Source: Pseudomonadota bacterium (GTDB taxonomy: Bacteria; Myxococcota_A; UBA9160; SZUA-336). Taken from it: DNA of 64,000 nt. The translations under genes were made by a program, and so were the position numbers. Location of the stretch: positions 23,874 to 87,873 of the forward strand of contig QJZC01000011.1 of the NCBI GenBank assembly GCA_003247575.1, given 5' to 3'. The notes beneath the pieces were generated by a model. The model was not told the DNA's origin and searched no databases. It saw nothing but the letters and a program-made list of their open reading frames with translations. Positions 36,556 to 46,023 of this stretch are shown piece by piece; the stretch's first letter is position 1; every line of letters begins with the position of its first letter.

Positions 36556-37538
36556 GCGATTCCCCGTTGGTTCAGGTATCCGAGCTCCGAACCTGGTTTC
36601 CGATCCGCGCGGGTGTGTTCCAACGAATTGTCGGGTGGGTCCGCGCAGTCGATGGTGTCGACCTCGAGATTCCGGCGGGACGCACGCTCGCGCTCGTCGG
36701 CGAGTCTGGCTGCGGCAAGACCACCGTCGGGCGTTCGATGCTGCGTCTGGTAGACATTCGTTCCGGCAGCGTTCGCTTCGATGGGCGCGAGCTCACGACC
36801 TTGTCTGCGCGCGAGCTGCATCCATTGCGCCAACAGATGCAGATCATCTTTCAGGATCCGATGTCTTCGCTGGATCCGCGTATGCGCGTGCGCGATGCGA
36901 TCGCTGAGGGCGTACGCGCTTTCTTCCCCCAGGAGACGACGCGCGACCGCACCGAGCGCGTGGCCGAGATGATGCGGCGCGTCCGGCTCGATCCAGACCA
37001 CATGTGGCGCTATCCGCATGAGTTCTCGGGTGGGCAGCGGCAGCGCATCTGTATCGCGCGTGCACTCGCGGTGCGTCCACGCTTCATCGTGTGCGACGAA
37101 TCGATCTCGGCACTCGACGTCTCGATCCAGGCGCAGATCCTGAACCTGCTGCGAGAGCTGCAAGAGGAGCTGGGGCTCACGTATCTGTTCATCACGCACG
37201 ATCTCGGGGTCGTGCGCTACCTCGCAGACCGAGTGGCGGTCATGTACCTCGGCCAGATCGTCGAGCAGGCGGAGACCGAGGCATTGTTCGGCGATCCTCG
37301 ACATCCGTACACGCAGACCTTGCTCGCGGCGATCCCGTCGCTTGATCCCAGCCGGCGGCGCGCCGAAGCGCGTGCGCTCGGCGACGTGCCCTCGCCTGCG
37401 GCGCCTCCGAGCGGCTGCCGCTTTCATACGCGCTGTCCCGTGCGCTTGGACTCCTGTTCCGAGGCCGAACCTCCCTGGATAGAGCACGCACGTGGGGCGG
37501 TGCGCTGTGTCCTGGCAGAGAAGTCGGGGCACTCCTAG
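36552..37538 (+). CDS. ABC importer ATP-binding protein (DppF/OppF type)
   Basis: GTG 36552 overlaps the previous stop as GTGA. The 328-residue protein has Walker A GESGCGKTT, signature FSGGQRQRICIARAL, Walker B RFIVCDESISALDVSIQAQ (SE replaces the usual EP) and a C-terminal Cys cluster (CRFHTRCPVRLDSC). It is the second ATPase of the importer and the last gene of the operon. Confidence 0.92.
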   Translation: MSDSPLVQVSELRTWFPIRAGVFQRIVGWVRAVDGVDLEIPAGRTLALVGESGCGKTTVGRSMLRLVDIRSGSVRFDGRELTTLSARELHPLRQQMQIIFQDPMSSLDPRMRVRDAIAEGVRAFFPQETTRDRTERVAEMMRRVRLDPDHMWRYPHEFSGGQRQRICIARALAVRPRFIVCDESISALDVSIQAQILNLLRELQEELGLTYLFITHDLGVVRYLADRVAVMYLGQIVEQAETEALFGDPRHPYTQTLLAAIPSLDPSRRRAEARALGDVPSPAAPPSGCRFHTRCPVRLDSCSEAEPPWIEHARGAVRCVLAEKSGHS

Positions 37539-37628
37539 GACACCGGTCGACCTTTTCGAGCTATGGAATCCTCGGTGCGAATCGCTCGGGCGAATCGAGT
37601 ACACTGTCGGGCTGTGGAGGTTCGGTCG

Positions 37629-38165
37629 ATGAAGCTGTCGTTCGAGATGTCGGTGTTCCGCGCTCGTCGCTGGCAAGCAGGATGCAGCTATGGCGCTGTC
37701 TGGGGGCGTCCGATCGGTCTGTTGTCGCTGGTTCTGCTGCTCGCGTGCGCTCAGGCTCCCCTCGATGGCGAGACCCCTGTCGAGGCTGAGCGCTTCTATC
37801 CCGCCGAGGCTCGAGTTCTGCTCGAAACCGCAGAGGATCTGCTCCTGAGCCAGGGCTACGTGTTCGAAGAAAACGAGCTCGATCTAGGAATATTAGTCGG
37901 TCAGCAAATCGAGCAGGTGTCGAGAGGCCGTGGCTCGACGATCAAGGGGACGATCATCCGGACTCAGGTGGTCGTCGAGGCTTCTGCAGAGGGGGCGGGA
38001 ACTGCCGTGCTGGCGAGCTTCAACATCAGTATCGAGCGCCCGACCGGGGAACGCCGAACGTTGACCTCCGAGACCCCGCAGGCGCGACGCTTGCGTCGTG
38101 ACTTCTACACGGAGCTCGAGGCGCAGCTAGGGATCGACATCGCCACGAGCGGCCGCCTGCGCTGA
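37629..38165 (+). CDS. lipoprotein of unknown function
   Basis: ATG 37629 gives 178 residues with a basic n-region and lipobox LLLAC (Cys40). The mature part is predicted alpha/beta with QGYVFEENELDLGILVGQQ and a strand-rich middle, and resembles small outer-membrane lipoproteins, but I cannot name the family. Its end overlaps the convergent metalloprotease-like gene by 39 bases. Confidence 0.65.
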   Translation: MKLSFEMSVFRARRWQAGCSYGAVWGRPIGLLSLVLLLACAQAPLDGETPVEAERFYPAEARVLLETAEDLLLSQGYVFEENELDLGILVGQQIEQVSRGRGSTIKGTIIRTQVVVEASAEGAGTAVLASFNISIERPTGERRTLTSETPQARRLRRDFYTELEAQLGIDIATSGRLR

Positions 38166-39296
38166 CGGGCGATCGCTTCCCTCGGCGCTCGGAGCGGCGG
38201 TGGGCTCGAAGTCGTCGGGTGTCGCCGCGAGAACCGTGGCGACAGTTGCTCGATCCTGCAGCACCTCCCCGGTGAGGGTGATAGCGGGGAAGAAGTCGCT
38301 GCCGGCCGCGCGGTTCTGGGCGGCAGCACGCTTCAGACGTACGATCTGGCGATAGCAGTCGTCCATGACCACGTCGTGATCACAGCGGAGGAGATGGTGT
38401 AGCTCGTGGACGACCAGCTCCCCGGCGTCGAAGCGCGGGGAGTGGAACCAGCTCATCGGGCGTACGAAGACATAGCCGCGCGAGAAGGTGTCGCTCTCTA
38501 CCTCTCCAGCGACTCCAGCGTCTTCTGCGAGCACGCCCAGCGTGCGCTGGAGCTGCTCGCTGGCGGTCAATGCAGACAATGCGAGCAGTCGATCGCACGG
38601 GGGCGTGAGCGGCATCGAGCGCAGCGCGCGAATGCGCGCGCCCGCACCATCCGAAGGTGGATCCCACAGGTCGACGCGCGGCACCTCCAGCTCGATCGCG
38701 TAGCGGGTCAGTGCCCGACGCATCGCGTCGGTGGCGCGCTGGACCGCTGCGGAAGAGACGCGAGGTTCGCGCAAGAGGCAGATGCGGAGCACCTCGCTCG
38801 GTCCGAATTCCGTGAAGTAGCGCCGCACGGGATTGGCGCGGCCTAGATCCATCGCGGCCGTATTGCGAGCGGTGCGCCCGTTGCGTGGTGCGGGTTCGAT
38901 CCGCGCAGCTACCCAGCTGGGTATGCCGGCCTTGCGTTCGGATGCAGCGCCTGCGGTCCGCGAGTCCGGATGGCGTTCGAGCACGTACGCATAGAACTCG
39001 GCTGCGTCGGCAAGGCGATCGGCTTGTTCCAGGCAGACGCCCCGGAAGTACACCGCCTCGGCCTCATGCTCGTCTTCGAGGGCGCCGAGCTTTTCGAGCG
39101 TGCGCAGCGAGCTCTCGAGGGCGCTACAGTCCCCACGCGCATGTGCGCGTCGCGCTGCGTCGAGTTCGAGCCCCGAACGGAGGCCGATACAGCCGGTCAC
39201 CACGCAGAGCAGCGACAAGAGGAAAACGCGTGCGCTCGACGGCAGCCAAGCGTTCCTCCGGGTCCGCGAATGCCAGATGTGGATCATTTGGATCAT
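38127..39296 (-). CDS. lipoprotein with HExxH zinc-peptidase-like motif
   Basis: 389 residues. The signal SLLCVVTGC has a lipobox (Cys36). Residues about 45-125 look TPR-like (ARRAHARGDCSALESSL; AVYFRGVCLEQADRLADAAEFYA). Near residue 292 is VVHELHHLLRCDHDVV, an HExxH motif with nearby His/Asp that could complete a zinc site. A periplasmic or outer-membrane metallopeptidase is plausible but unproven. A second ATG three codons in is an alternative start. Confidence 0.6.
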   Translation of the reverse strand: MIQMIHIWHSRTRRNAWLPSSARVFLLSLLCVVTGCIGLRSGLELDAARRAHARGDCSALESSLRTLEKLGALEDEHEAEAVYFRGVCLEQADRLADAAEFYAYVLERHPDSRTAGAASERKAGIPSWVAARIEPAPRNGRTARNTAAMDLGRANPVRRYFTEFGPSEVLRICLLREPRVSSAAVQRATDAMRRALTRYAIELEVPRVDLWDPPSDGAGARIRALRSMPLTPPCDRLLALSALTASEQLQRTLGVLAEDAGVAGEVESDTFSRGYVFVRPMSWFHSPRFDAGELVVHELHHLLRCDHDVVMDDCYRQIVRLKRAAAQNRAAGSDFFPAITLTGEVLQDRATVATVLAATPDDFEPTAAPSAEGSDRPSAQAAARGDVDP

Positions 39297-39380
39297 CCGA
39301 GACAGCTTACCGGATCATTGACTGCCGGGGTCGCCAGCGCCGTGGCAACGGCTGCGGTGGGCGCGATACGCTTGTCCCAC

Positions 39381-39995
39381 GTGCGCAGTGCGAGGCGTTT
39401 GATCCCATTCCTTCGGTCGCTCAAAGAGCCCAGCGGGATATCTGCGTTCTGGCTGACCGCATGCCTGTTTGGGCTGACCGCATGCGAGCCTTCCCCGATG
39501 CCTCAGGTCGAGATCGCTGGCGCGGCTGGACAGTCGCTCGAGTTTACGGAGTGGGAAGCAATGCGTTCACTCGGGGCGGTGACCAAGTATCGAGCCAAGG
39601 CGACGCGTCGGGCCGGCCAGCCTCCAGGCCCGATTCTCTACGCCTTGATCGGACCTGCCGGGGAAACTCTGTCTGAGGGATCGATCGCGTACCGCAGCGC
39701 GTACGACTTCCGTGAGCCGTTCCGCCAGGGCGATTCATTTACCCTATCCATTCCCGCCTACCGTGGAGAATCTACCGGACGTCGTGTCGCCCGCATCCGT
39801 ATCGAGGTGCTGCAGGGATCACAGCGACCGACGCCGCCAGCGCCGACGGACCTTCCGCAGGAGGCGTCGCCCGCCCCCGGAGAGGCGCGGTCGCTCGTAG
39901 ACGTCTTCGAAGAGACTACCGCTCCGGCGGAGCTCCAACGGGAGTCCGAATCCGCGCTGCCGCCGACGCCGGAGAAGGAAACGGTGCGCGAGTAA
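39381..39995 (+). CDS. lipoprotein of unknown function
   Basis: GTG 39381 (TTG 39399 is possible) gives 204 residues with signal ISAFWLTACLFGLTAC (lipobox LTAC). The mature part is beta-rich (PILYALIGPAGETLSEGSIAYRS, DSFTLSIPAYRG) and is followed by an acidic Pro-rich tail. The start is uncertain because there is no good ribosome site. The 3' end overlaps the convergent DoxX-like gene by 80 bases. Confidence 0.6.
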   Translation: MRSARRLIPFLRSLKEPSGISAFWLTACLFGLTACEPSPMPQVEIAGAAGQSLEFTEWEAMRSLGAVTKYRAKATRRAGQPPGPILYALIGPAGETLSEGSIAYRSAYDFREPFRQGDSFTLSIPAYRGESTGRRVARIRIEVLQGSQRPTPPAPTDLPQEASPAPGEARSLVDVFEETTAPAELQRESESALPPTPEKETVRE

Positions 39996-40395
39996 AGAAG
40001 GCGCGGCCCCAGCGGAGCTTGGCCAAGAGAAGCACGCAGGCGAGCACCGCGATTGCGAATCCAGGAGACTCGCCGTGCTGCAAGTGCGTGTAGATCGCGC
40101 CGACCAGGATGCCCATCAGGCCGGCACAGGACGAGACAGCGAGCGTGGGGAGCAAGACTCCGATGGCGGCAATGACTTCGCAGATCCCGATGAAGACGCG
40201 GAACGAGAGCGAGTAGCCCCAATTCTGGAAGTTGGCGACGACTGGCTCGCTGCCCACGAGCTTGGCCATGCCAGCGACCAGGAACAGCACGCATACGAGT
40301 CCCGTTAGGGCCCAGGTGCCGCGCTCGCGCCAGGACGACGGTGGCGAGAGCTCGCCCCGGGCTGGCCGTCTGCGCGAGGTGGAATCATCGGTCAC
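39916..40395 (-). CDS. DoxX-family membrane protein
   Basis: GTG 40395 gives 159 residues; a TTG at 40449 is also possible. Four helices match the DoxX layout: LTGLVCVLFLVAGMAKLVG, FRVFIGICEVIAAIGVLLP, LAVSSCAGLMGILVGAIYTHL and FAIAVLACVLLLAK. The FLVAGMAKL and EVIAAIGVLLP motifs are typical. DoxX-like proteins act as thiosulfate/quinone-linked or stress-related membrane subunits; no specific role is visible here. Confidence 0.75.
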   Translation of the reverse strand: MTDDSTSRRRPARGELSPPSSWRERGTWALTGLVCVLFLVAGMAKLVGSEPVVANFQNWGYSLSFRVFIGICEVIAAIGVLLPTLAVSSCAGLMGILVGAIYTHLQHGESPGFAIAVLACVLLLAKLRWGRAFFTRAPFPSPASAAARIRTPVGAPPER

Positions 40396-40464
40396 GCGTG
40401 GCGTCTCGGTTCGGAGGGACGGAGTCGGCGGCGGTGGTCGGGCTGCCAAGAAGCGCTGCCCGGG

Positions 40465-41400
40465 TCATGGAGCCGTCGCGTCCGGCGCCTCGGGAGTCTC
40501 CGTCTCAGTCGCGGAACCTTCGGCCCGAGCAGGCGTGGGCCCCGCGGTGCCCGGGTCCGCGTCGGCGGGTGCGCTCGCTTCGTCCTTCTGTGCAGGAGCC
40601 GTCGTTTCCGCGGCGACACCGGTATTCGGTGCCACACCGCTGGCGCGCGTTGTGGCCTCCAGACGCCCGCGAACTTGAAGCAGACGGTCGGAGACTCGAT
40701 TTCGAGCCGCAAACTCGGGAGACACGGAGAGCGATGCGTCGTAGGCCTCGACGGCCTGGGCCCACTCTCCGATTCGCTCGAAGGTGTTACCGGCCTGCCA
40801 GAACGCGTCGGCGCGTGCCGGGTAATCCGATAGGCCTGCCGCAGCCAGGTATGCTTCTGCCGCCTCTGCGGGCCGCTCCAGCTCTTCCAGTACGTACCCG
40901 CGCAGGCGGTGGGCCGTGGCTACCAGGCTGGCGGGAACGCCAGGCGCGTCGGCCAGGGCGGCGAGTGATTCCTGCGCAGCTTCCATCTCGCCGAGCTCCA
41001 CCTGGAGCTCCGCCGCTCTGAGCGAGGCGAGAAAGCCGACCTCGTCGCCGACGTGCTCTTGCGAGAGGGCCTGAAAGGACTCGATCGCCTCCTGCTTTGG
41101 CGTGATCGCCAGCTCGGGATTGGCGGGCTGCGAGGTGCCGAGCCCGCCCGAGGCATCTACGGGCAGAGTCGCTGCCAGCTCGCGCTCGATCTCCGCTAGA
41201 GAGGCGAAGGCGGCGGCGCGCTCCGATTTGCGCCACTCGTAGATCCCAGCGCTGACCCCGCCGACGATCAGCAGGATCGCCAGGACCGTCACGAGGACCG
41301 GCCAGTGGTCATTGCACCAGGCGATCACTTCCTCGAACCCGTGTTCGATTCGCTCGAAGATGTTCTGAGAGCGGTCTTGCGACGACGTATCGGACTGCAT
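40465..41400 (-). CDS. YfgM-like TPR membrane protein
   Basis: ATG 41400 gives 311 residues. One N-terminal transmembrane helix (LVTVLAILLIVGGVSAGIY) is followed by YEWRKSERAAAFASLAEIE, TPR-like helices to about residue 235, and a long Ala/Thr/Glu-rich tail. In many proteobacteria a YfgM-type periplasmic TPR protein lies next to der, as here. YfgM helps Sec-dependent export and periplasmic chaperoning. The tail is unusually long and low-complexity. Confidence 0.75.
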   Translation of the reverse strand: MQSDTSSQDRSQNIFERIEHGFEEVIAWCNDHWPVLVTVLAILLIVGGVSAGIYEWRKSERAAAFASLAEIERELAATLPVDASGGLGTSQPANPELAITPKQEAIESFQALSQEHVGDEVGFLASLRAAELQVELGEMEAAQESLAALADAPGVPASLVATAHRLRGYVLEELERPAEAAEAYLAAAGLSDYPARADAFWQAGNTFERIGEWAQAVEAYDASLSVSPEFAARNRVSDRLLQVRGRLEATTRASGVAPNTGVAAETTAPAQKDEASAPADADPGTAGPTPARAEGSATETETPEAPDATAP

Positions 41401-41602
41401 GGTCACGCTCGTACTTCCTTTCAAGTGGTGCTCGATTGCCGGAGCCGATCGCCGCCCTGCGGTCCGCTACCGCGTCGGTCGGCTGCTCCGGCGCGGGGGC
41501 CCCATACCCTCCCTCGGCACGCCTCCTTCGGCACACGTCGGACTGGCCCCCCCGCGACCTTCCGAGCTGGACCCCCCCAGGGCGTCTGCCCGAGTCCCCT
41601 CA

Positions 41603-43024
41603 CTATTCTAGCTCGGCTGCGTACTCCCCCGCGTCCTCGGGCTCGATCGAGTCACCTTCACGGTCCAAGTACGCGTCGCGCGCATCTTCGCGCGACCGGC
41701 GCCGAAGACGCAAACGCAGAGGCGCCGATCGAATCTCGAACGCACGTCGCAGGCGCGATTCCAGGTAGCGATGGTAGTTCCGTGGCACCAGCTGCGGATC
41801 GTTCACGAAGACGAGGATCGTCAGAGGGACCGAGGCTGTCTGCGTGGCGTAGTAGAAGCGAGCGCGCTTGCGGCCGTGGACGGCGGGCGCGTTCTGAGCG
41901 ATCGCCTCTCGCAGTACGCGATTGACCTCCGCGGTCGGAATCGTGCGGCGCAGCGAGTCATAGAGCGCCAGCGCGCGAGGCAAGATCTTGCGGGTCCCCT
42001 TCCCTGTTTTTGCGCTGATCTCGAGGATCTCGGGCTCGGGAACGAAGGCCAAGCGCCGGGCGAGCTCACGCCGCACCCGGTCCCGCTCTCCAGGATCCGT
42101 CACCGCATCCCACTTGTTGGTCAGCAGCATCAGACCGCGACCGCGGTCGAGGGCCAGGCGTGCGATACGTGCGTCCTGCTCGGTGACGCCCTCGATCGCA
42201 TCGAGCAGCAAGAGTGCGATGTGTGCGCGCTCGACCGCGCGAACGGACTGGTAGGCGCTACCCCGCTCCACGTGATCGCTGCGTTTGGCTGCTCGCCTCA
42301 GTCCTGCGGTATCGATCAAGGTGACGGGTCGTTCCTCGACTACGAGCGCCGTGTCGGTCGCATCGCGCGTCGTGCCCGGTTCGTTCGACACGATGTTCCG
42401 TTCGGTTCCGAGCAATCGATTGAGGAGTGACGACTTGCCCACGTTCGGCCGCCCGACCAGCGCGATGCGCACACTGTCATCAGCATCTGCTCTCACCGGC
42501 TCGGGTGGCAGGCGTTCGGCGATCGAGATTTCGAGGTCGCGCAGCCCGCGATTGTGCTCTGCGGAGACCGGAATCACCTCGTCGAAGCCCAGAGCGTAGA
42601 ACTCCGCGCTCGCCAGATCCTGCGCCGGTCCGTCCGCCTTGTTGACCGCGAGCACGACCTGGCTCTGCTGGCGCCGCAGCAGGTCGGCGACCTGTAGGTC
42701 CGATCCCAGCACCCCGTCGCGCGCGCTCACGACGAAGACTACGACAGCGGCGTCCTGGAGCACCTGGGCGACCTGCCGCGAAATTGCGGCGGGGATTCCG
42801 CTCTCCGCGTCGGGGTCGAGCCCCCCGGTATCGATCAGCAGCACCGCGCGGTTCTCGATGCGAGCCACACAGGCCACCCGGTCGCGAGTGACGCCGGGTC
42901 GGTCCTCGACCAGGGAGCGGCGCTCGCGCACCAGCCGATTGAACAGGGTGGACTTCCCGACGTTCGCCCGGCCGATCACGGCGACGCGCGGGAGGGTCGT
43001 GGACTCGGAGATCTCGAGGGACAT
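41603..43024 (-). CDS. der: GTPase Der (EngA), 50S ribosome assembly
   Basis: ATG 43024 gives 473 residues. It has tandem GTPase domains: G1 motifs GRANVGKS and GRPNVGKS, G3 DTGG and DTAGLRR, and G4 NKAD and NKWD. A C-terminal KH-like domain includes KRARFYYATQ and PLTILVFVNDP. Its end carries an Arg-rich then acidic extension. Der is essential for 50S subunit maturation. It is in a minus-strand cluster with miaA and mutL. Confidence 0.95.
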   Translation of the reverse strand: MSLEISESTTLPRVAVIGRANVGKSTLFNRLVRERRSLVEDRPGVTRDRVACVARIENRAVLLIDTGGLDPDAESGIPAAISRQVAQVLQDAAVVVFVVSARDGVLGSDLQVADLLRRQQSQVVLAVNKADGPAQDLASAEFYALGFDEVIPVSAEHNRGLRDLEISIAERLPPEPVRADADDSVRIALVGRPNVGKSSLLNRLLGTERNIVSNEPGTTRDATDTALVVEERPVTLIDTAGLRRAAKRSDHVERGSAYQSVRAVERAHIALLLLDAIEGVTEQDARIARLALDRGRGLMLLTNKWDAVTDPGERDRVRRELARRLAFVPEPEILEISAKTGKGTRKILPRALALYDSLRRTIPTAEVNRVLREAIAQNAPAVHGRKRARFYYATQTASVPLTILVFVNDPQLVPRNYHRYLESRLRRAFEIRSAPLRLRLRRRSREDARDAYLDREGDSIEPEDAGEYAAELE

Positions 43025-43058
43025 GGCGGCGCAGTGTAGTGCGCTGGATCGGGCTGCG

Positions 43059-43970
43059 TCACTGGCCCGCCGTGCGGAGAACCCGCTCGAGCGCGGTATC
43101 GGGTCGATCCGCATCGAGCCACTCGAGCTCCGGCTCCGCCCGGAACCAGGTCCGCTGCCGCTTGGCGTACCGCCGCGTCTTTTCGACGATGCGATCGCGC
43201 GCAGACCCCCTATCGAGCTGCCCGTCGAGCACCTCGCCGAGCTCGCGGTAGCCGATGGCCTGAAGGGCGCGCGTATCTCGCCCGTAGCGCTCGCGAAGGC
43301 CCTCTACCTCGTCGATCCAGCCTGCCGAGAGCATGTGATCGACCCGAATCTCGAGCGCGCGCCACAGCGCGATTCGCTCTCGGTCGAGCCCGAACCAGCG
43401 CATCTGGAAGGGGCGATCGCCGAAAGCATGTTCGGCGCGCAGCTGAGAGACGGGCTTGCCGGTCACGCGCAGGCCTTCGAGCGCGCGCTCGATCCGGACC
43501 CGATCTTCTGGGTTGATCTGCCGGGCGCTGTCAGGGTCGTCGCGCTGCAGCTCCGCGTAGAGCTCCGCCACGGTGCGGGCGCGCAGCTCGGCCCGAACCG
43601 CGGGATCGGGGGTCAAGTCCGGGGCGAGCCCACCGGCAAAGGCGCGCGCATAGAGGCCGGTCCCGCCGCAGAGCAGCACTGGGCGTCCGCGGTGGAAGGC
43701 GTCCCTCGCCGCCTCTCGAGCCCGCTCGGCGAACAGTCCGGCACTCATCTGCTCTCGTGGTGAGAGCACGTCGATCAGGTGGTGGGGGATCTCCGCGCGC
43801 AGCTCTGGCGATGGCTTGGCCGTACCGATGTCCATTTCCCGGTACACCTGCATCGAGTCGGCGCTGATGATCTCCGCCCCGATGCGGCGTGCGAGGTGCG
43901 CTGCCAGGTCGGTCTTGCCCGTGCCGGTGAGGCCGACGATGGCGATCACCTTCGGTCTGGGGTCCGACAT
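43059..43970 (-). CDS. miaA: tRNA dimethylallyltransferase
   Basis: ATG 43970 shares one base with the mutL stop and gives 303 residues. The P-loop GLTGTGKT, then ISADSMQVYREMDIGTAKP and LLCGGTGLYARA, are the MiaA signatures; GYRELGEVLDG and TRRYAKRQRTWFR complete the tRNA-binding part. It adds dimethylallyl to A37 of tRNAs reading UNN codons. miaA following mutL is a common bacterial arrangement. Confidence 0.95.
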   Translation of the reverse strand: MSDPRPKVIAIVGLTGTGKTDLAAHLARRIGAEIISADSMQVYREMDIGTAKPSPELRAEIPHHLIDVLSPREQMSAGLFAERAREAARDAFHRGRPVLLCGGTGLYARAFAGGLAPDLTPDPAVRAELRARTVAELYAELQRDDPDSARQINPEDRVRIERALEGLRVTGKPVSQLRAEHAFGDRPFQMRWFGLDRERIALWRALEIRVDHMLSAGWIDEVEGLRERYGRDTRALQAIGYRELGEVLDGQLDRGSARDRIVEKTRRYAKRQRTWFRAEPELEWLDADRPDTALERVLRTAGQ

Positions 43971-45880
43971 CAAGCGCGCAGGAACCGCCGCTCGAGCTCG
44001 GACTCGCTGAGCGTGTGCGAGATGGGTCTCCCGTGCGGGCAGTTCGGGAACCACACAGTCTCGTCCAATTGTTTAAGGAGTGACGCTATCTCCTCGTTAG
44101 ATAATCGGTCTCCCTTGCGGGTGGCCGCGTGGCAAGCCGCCGTTGCCAGCACGTGGTGGAGCGCCGCCTCGACGCCTCCGCGCGCCTCCTCCGAGCTACG
44201 GTCCGCGAGGCCACTCGCGGTCTCTTCGAGCAGCGCGACCCAGTCGAAGCGCTCCGCCCGGCCTCGCTTCGGGCGGAGGAGTGCGGGCACCGCCTTGATC
44301 CCGACGCGCATACCCCCGCGCACGGCCTGTCCGGCGAACTCCAGCTCGTACCCCACGCGCTCGAGCACGCCGCGATGTGACAGAAGCGACTCAGTCGTGC
44401 TCCGGGGCAGCTCGATCCACGTCGGCAGCAGCAGCAGCTGGCGTTCGAGCTTGTCCTCGAGGATGCGGTCTCGGAGCCGCTCGAAGAGCACGCGCTCATG
44501 CGCAGCGTGCTGGTCCAACAGGACGAGCTCACCGGGACGTTCCAGAACCAGGTAGGTGCCCAGCAGCTGGCCGAGGACGCGATGTTCCGCGAACGGAAGT
44601 GTCGGGCGAGAGTGTCTGGAGGTCCCCGTTCGGGGTGGCTCGAGTGGATTGGCAGGGGCGGTAGTCGTAGCGGGCTCGGGGGGCGGTAGGGCGGTGAGCG
44701 GGCCCGTCCGAGCGGGTGCGACGGGCGCTTCTTCCACGAGCATCAAGTCGAGCGGTGTGCGTAGCTGACGCACGCGCGAGCCCTCGCGAAGCTCGCCGAG
44801 GAGGCTCGAATCGGACGCCGCGCGCGTGGCATACGGACGCGGGTCCAGTGTGTCGCGATCCGAAATCGCAGTCTCATCCCGCGCACCCTGACGCCCGAGT
44901 GCGGCCGCGATCGCCTGGGAGACCAGCTGGCGGATCGCATCGGGCTCGCGGAAGCGGACCTCCGTCTTCGCCGGGTGAACATTCACATCGACGTGTTGCG
45001 GAGCGAGTTCGAGGAACAAGACGACGACGGGATGACGTCCAGGGGGAAGCGCATCGCGGTACGCATGACGCACAGCGAACGACAGCAGTCGATCCCGGAC
45101 CGAACGTCCGTTGACGAACAGGTAGATATCATTCGTGTGACTTCGCGTGAGATCTGTCGGGGCGGCAAAGCCGTGTGCTCTTCCGAGCGGGCTCCGTCCG
45201 TCGAACTCCAATAGGCGTTCACCGACGGTCGTTGCGAGCACGACGTCGAGACGCTCCCGCAGGCGAGACGTCGGCAGAAAAGATGCGCTCGATTTGCCCT
45301 CTTTTTCGAGCGAAAGTCGAATCTCGGGACGTGCGAGTGCGTAGCGCTCGAGCAATCGGGTGATGTGTGTGCTTTCCGTCACCGGCGTCTTCATGAACTT
45401 GCGCCGAGCGGGTATCGAGCCAAAGAGTTGAGCGACTTCGATGCGTGTACCCGGATTACACGCTACTTGCGAAACTTGCACTCTCACTGCGTCTCGTGAG
45501 TTGAGTTTTATTTCGGTCCCAATGGAATCTTCTGCTCTCCGCGTACGCATGCGCACGTCGGCAACGCTAGCAATGCTCGGTAGTGCTTCTCCGCGAAACC
45601 CAAGTGTCGAGATTCGTTGGAGATCTTCTAGCTCGTTTAGTTTACTTGTCGCATGACGTTGAAATGCTAGGCGGGCGTCTTCTTCCGACATTCCGATGCC
45701 ATTGTCTGTTACGCATATCCAGCGTAATCCTCCCTCCGAAATTGCTACATCAATTCGTGTCGCTGATGCATCGAGGGAATTCTCGACTAGCTCTTTGACT
45801 ACGGACGCGGGGCGTTCGACCACCTCGCCTGCGGCAATTTGATTGATCAGTGTGTCTTCCAGGACCCGGATTCGACCCAT
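43970..45880 (-). CDS. mutL: DNA mismatch repair protein MutL (endonuclease type)
   Basis: 636 residues. The GHKL ATPase part has INQIAAGEVVERPASVVKELVENSLDA, DNGIGM and TLGFRGEALPSIASV. The C-terminal domain has DQHAAHERVLFE, the metal-dependent nicking motif DQHAx2Ex4E, plus ACHAA and FPNCPHGRP as companion zinc motifs, so this MutL should nick DNA and a MutH partner is not needed. The 5' 450 bases are clearly less GC-rich than the rest of the gene. It heads the mutL-miaA unit. Confidence 0.95.
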   Translation of the reverse strand: MGRIRVLEDTLINQIAAGEVVERPASVVKELVENSLDASATRIDVAISEGGLRWICVTDNGIGMSEEDARLAFQRHATSKLNELEDLQRISTLGFRGEALPSIASVADVRMRTRRAEDSIGTEIKLNSRDAVRVQVSQVACNPGTRIEVAQLFGSIPARRKFMKTPVTESTHITRLLERYALARPEIRLSLEKEGKSSASFLPTSRLRERLDVVLATTVGERLLEFDGRSPLGRAHGFAAPTDLTRSHTNDIYLFVNGRSVRDRLLSFAVRHAYRDALPPGRHPVVVLFLELAPQHVDVNVHPAKTEVRFREPDAIRQLVSQAIAAALGRQGARDETAISDRDTLDPRPYATRAASDSSLLGELREGSRVRQLRTPLDLMLVEEAPVAPARTGPLTALPPPEPATTTAPANPLEPPRTGTSRHSRPTLPFAEHRVLGQLLGTYLVLERPGELVLLDQHAAHERVLFERLRDRILEDKLERQLLLLPTWIELPRSTTESLLSHRGVLERVGYELEFAGQAVRGGMRVGIKAVPALLRPKRGRAERFDWVALLEETASGLADRSSEEARGGVEAALHHVLATAACHAATRKGDRLSNEEIASLLKQLDETVWFPNCPHGRPISHTLSESELERRFLRA

Positions 45881-45965
45881 GTAACCGGTTTCTCCTCAGC
45901 GGCCGCTCGGCACTCGGAGTGCCTCCACCAGCCATTGTGGCAGCACTGCATTTCTAAAAAATTCC

Positions 45966-45992
45966 TTGACACCTGATGGGTTAGGGTAATTT
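45966..45992 (+). promoter_or_regulatory. possible promoter of the EBP-like gene
   Basis: Perfect TTGACA (45966-45971) is followed by AT-rich TAATTT (45987-45992) after 15 bases, in the low-GC divergent region before the EBP-like gene. The spacing is short, so support is modest. Confidence 0.35.
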
Positions 45993-46023
45993 ACTGCCGG
46001 TTAGTGGCGGGGGGAAATTGCCA

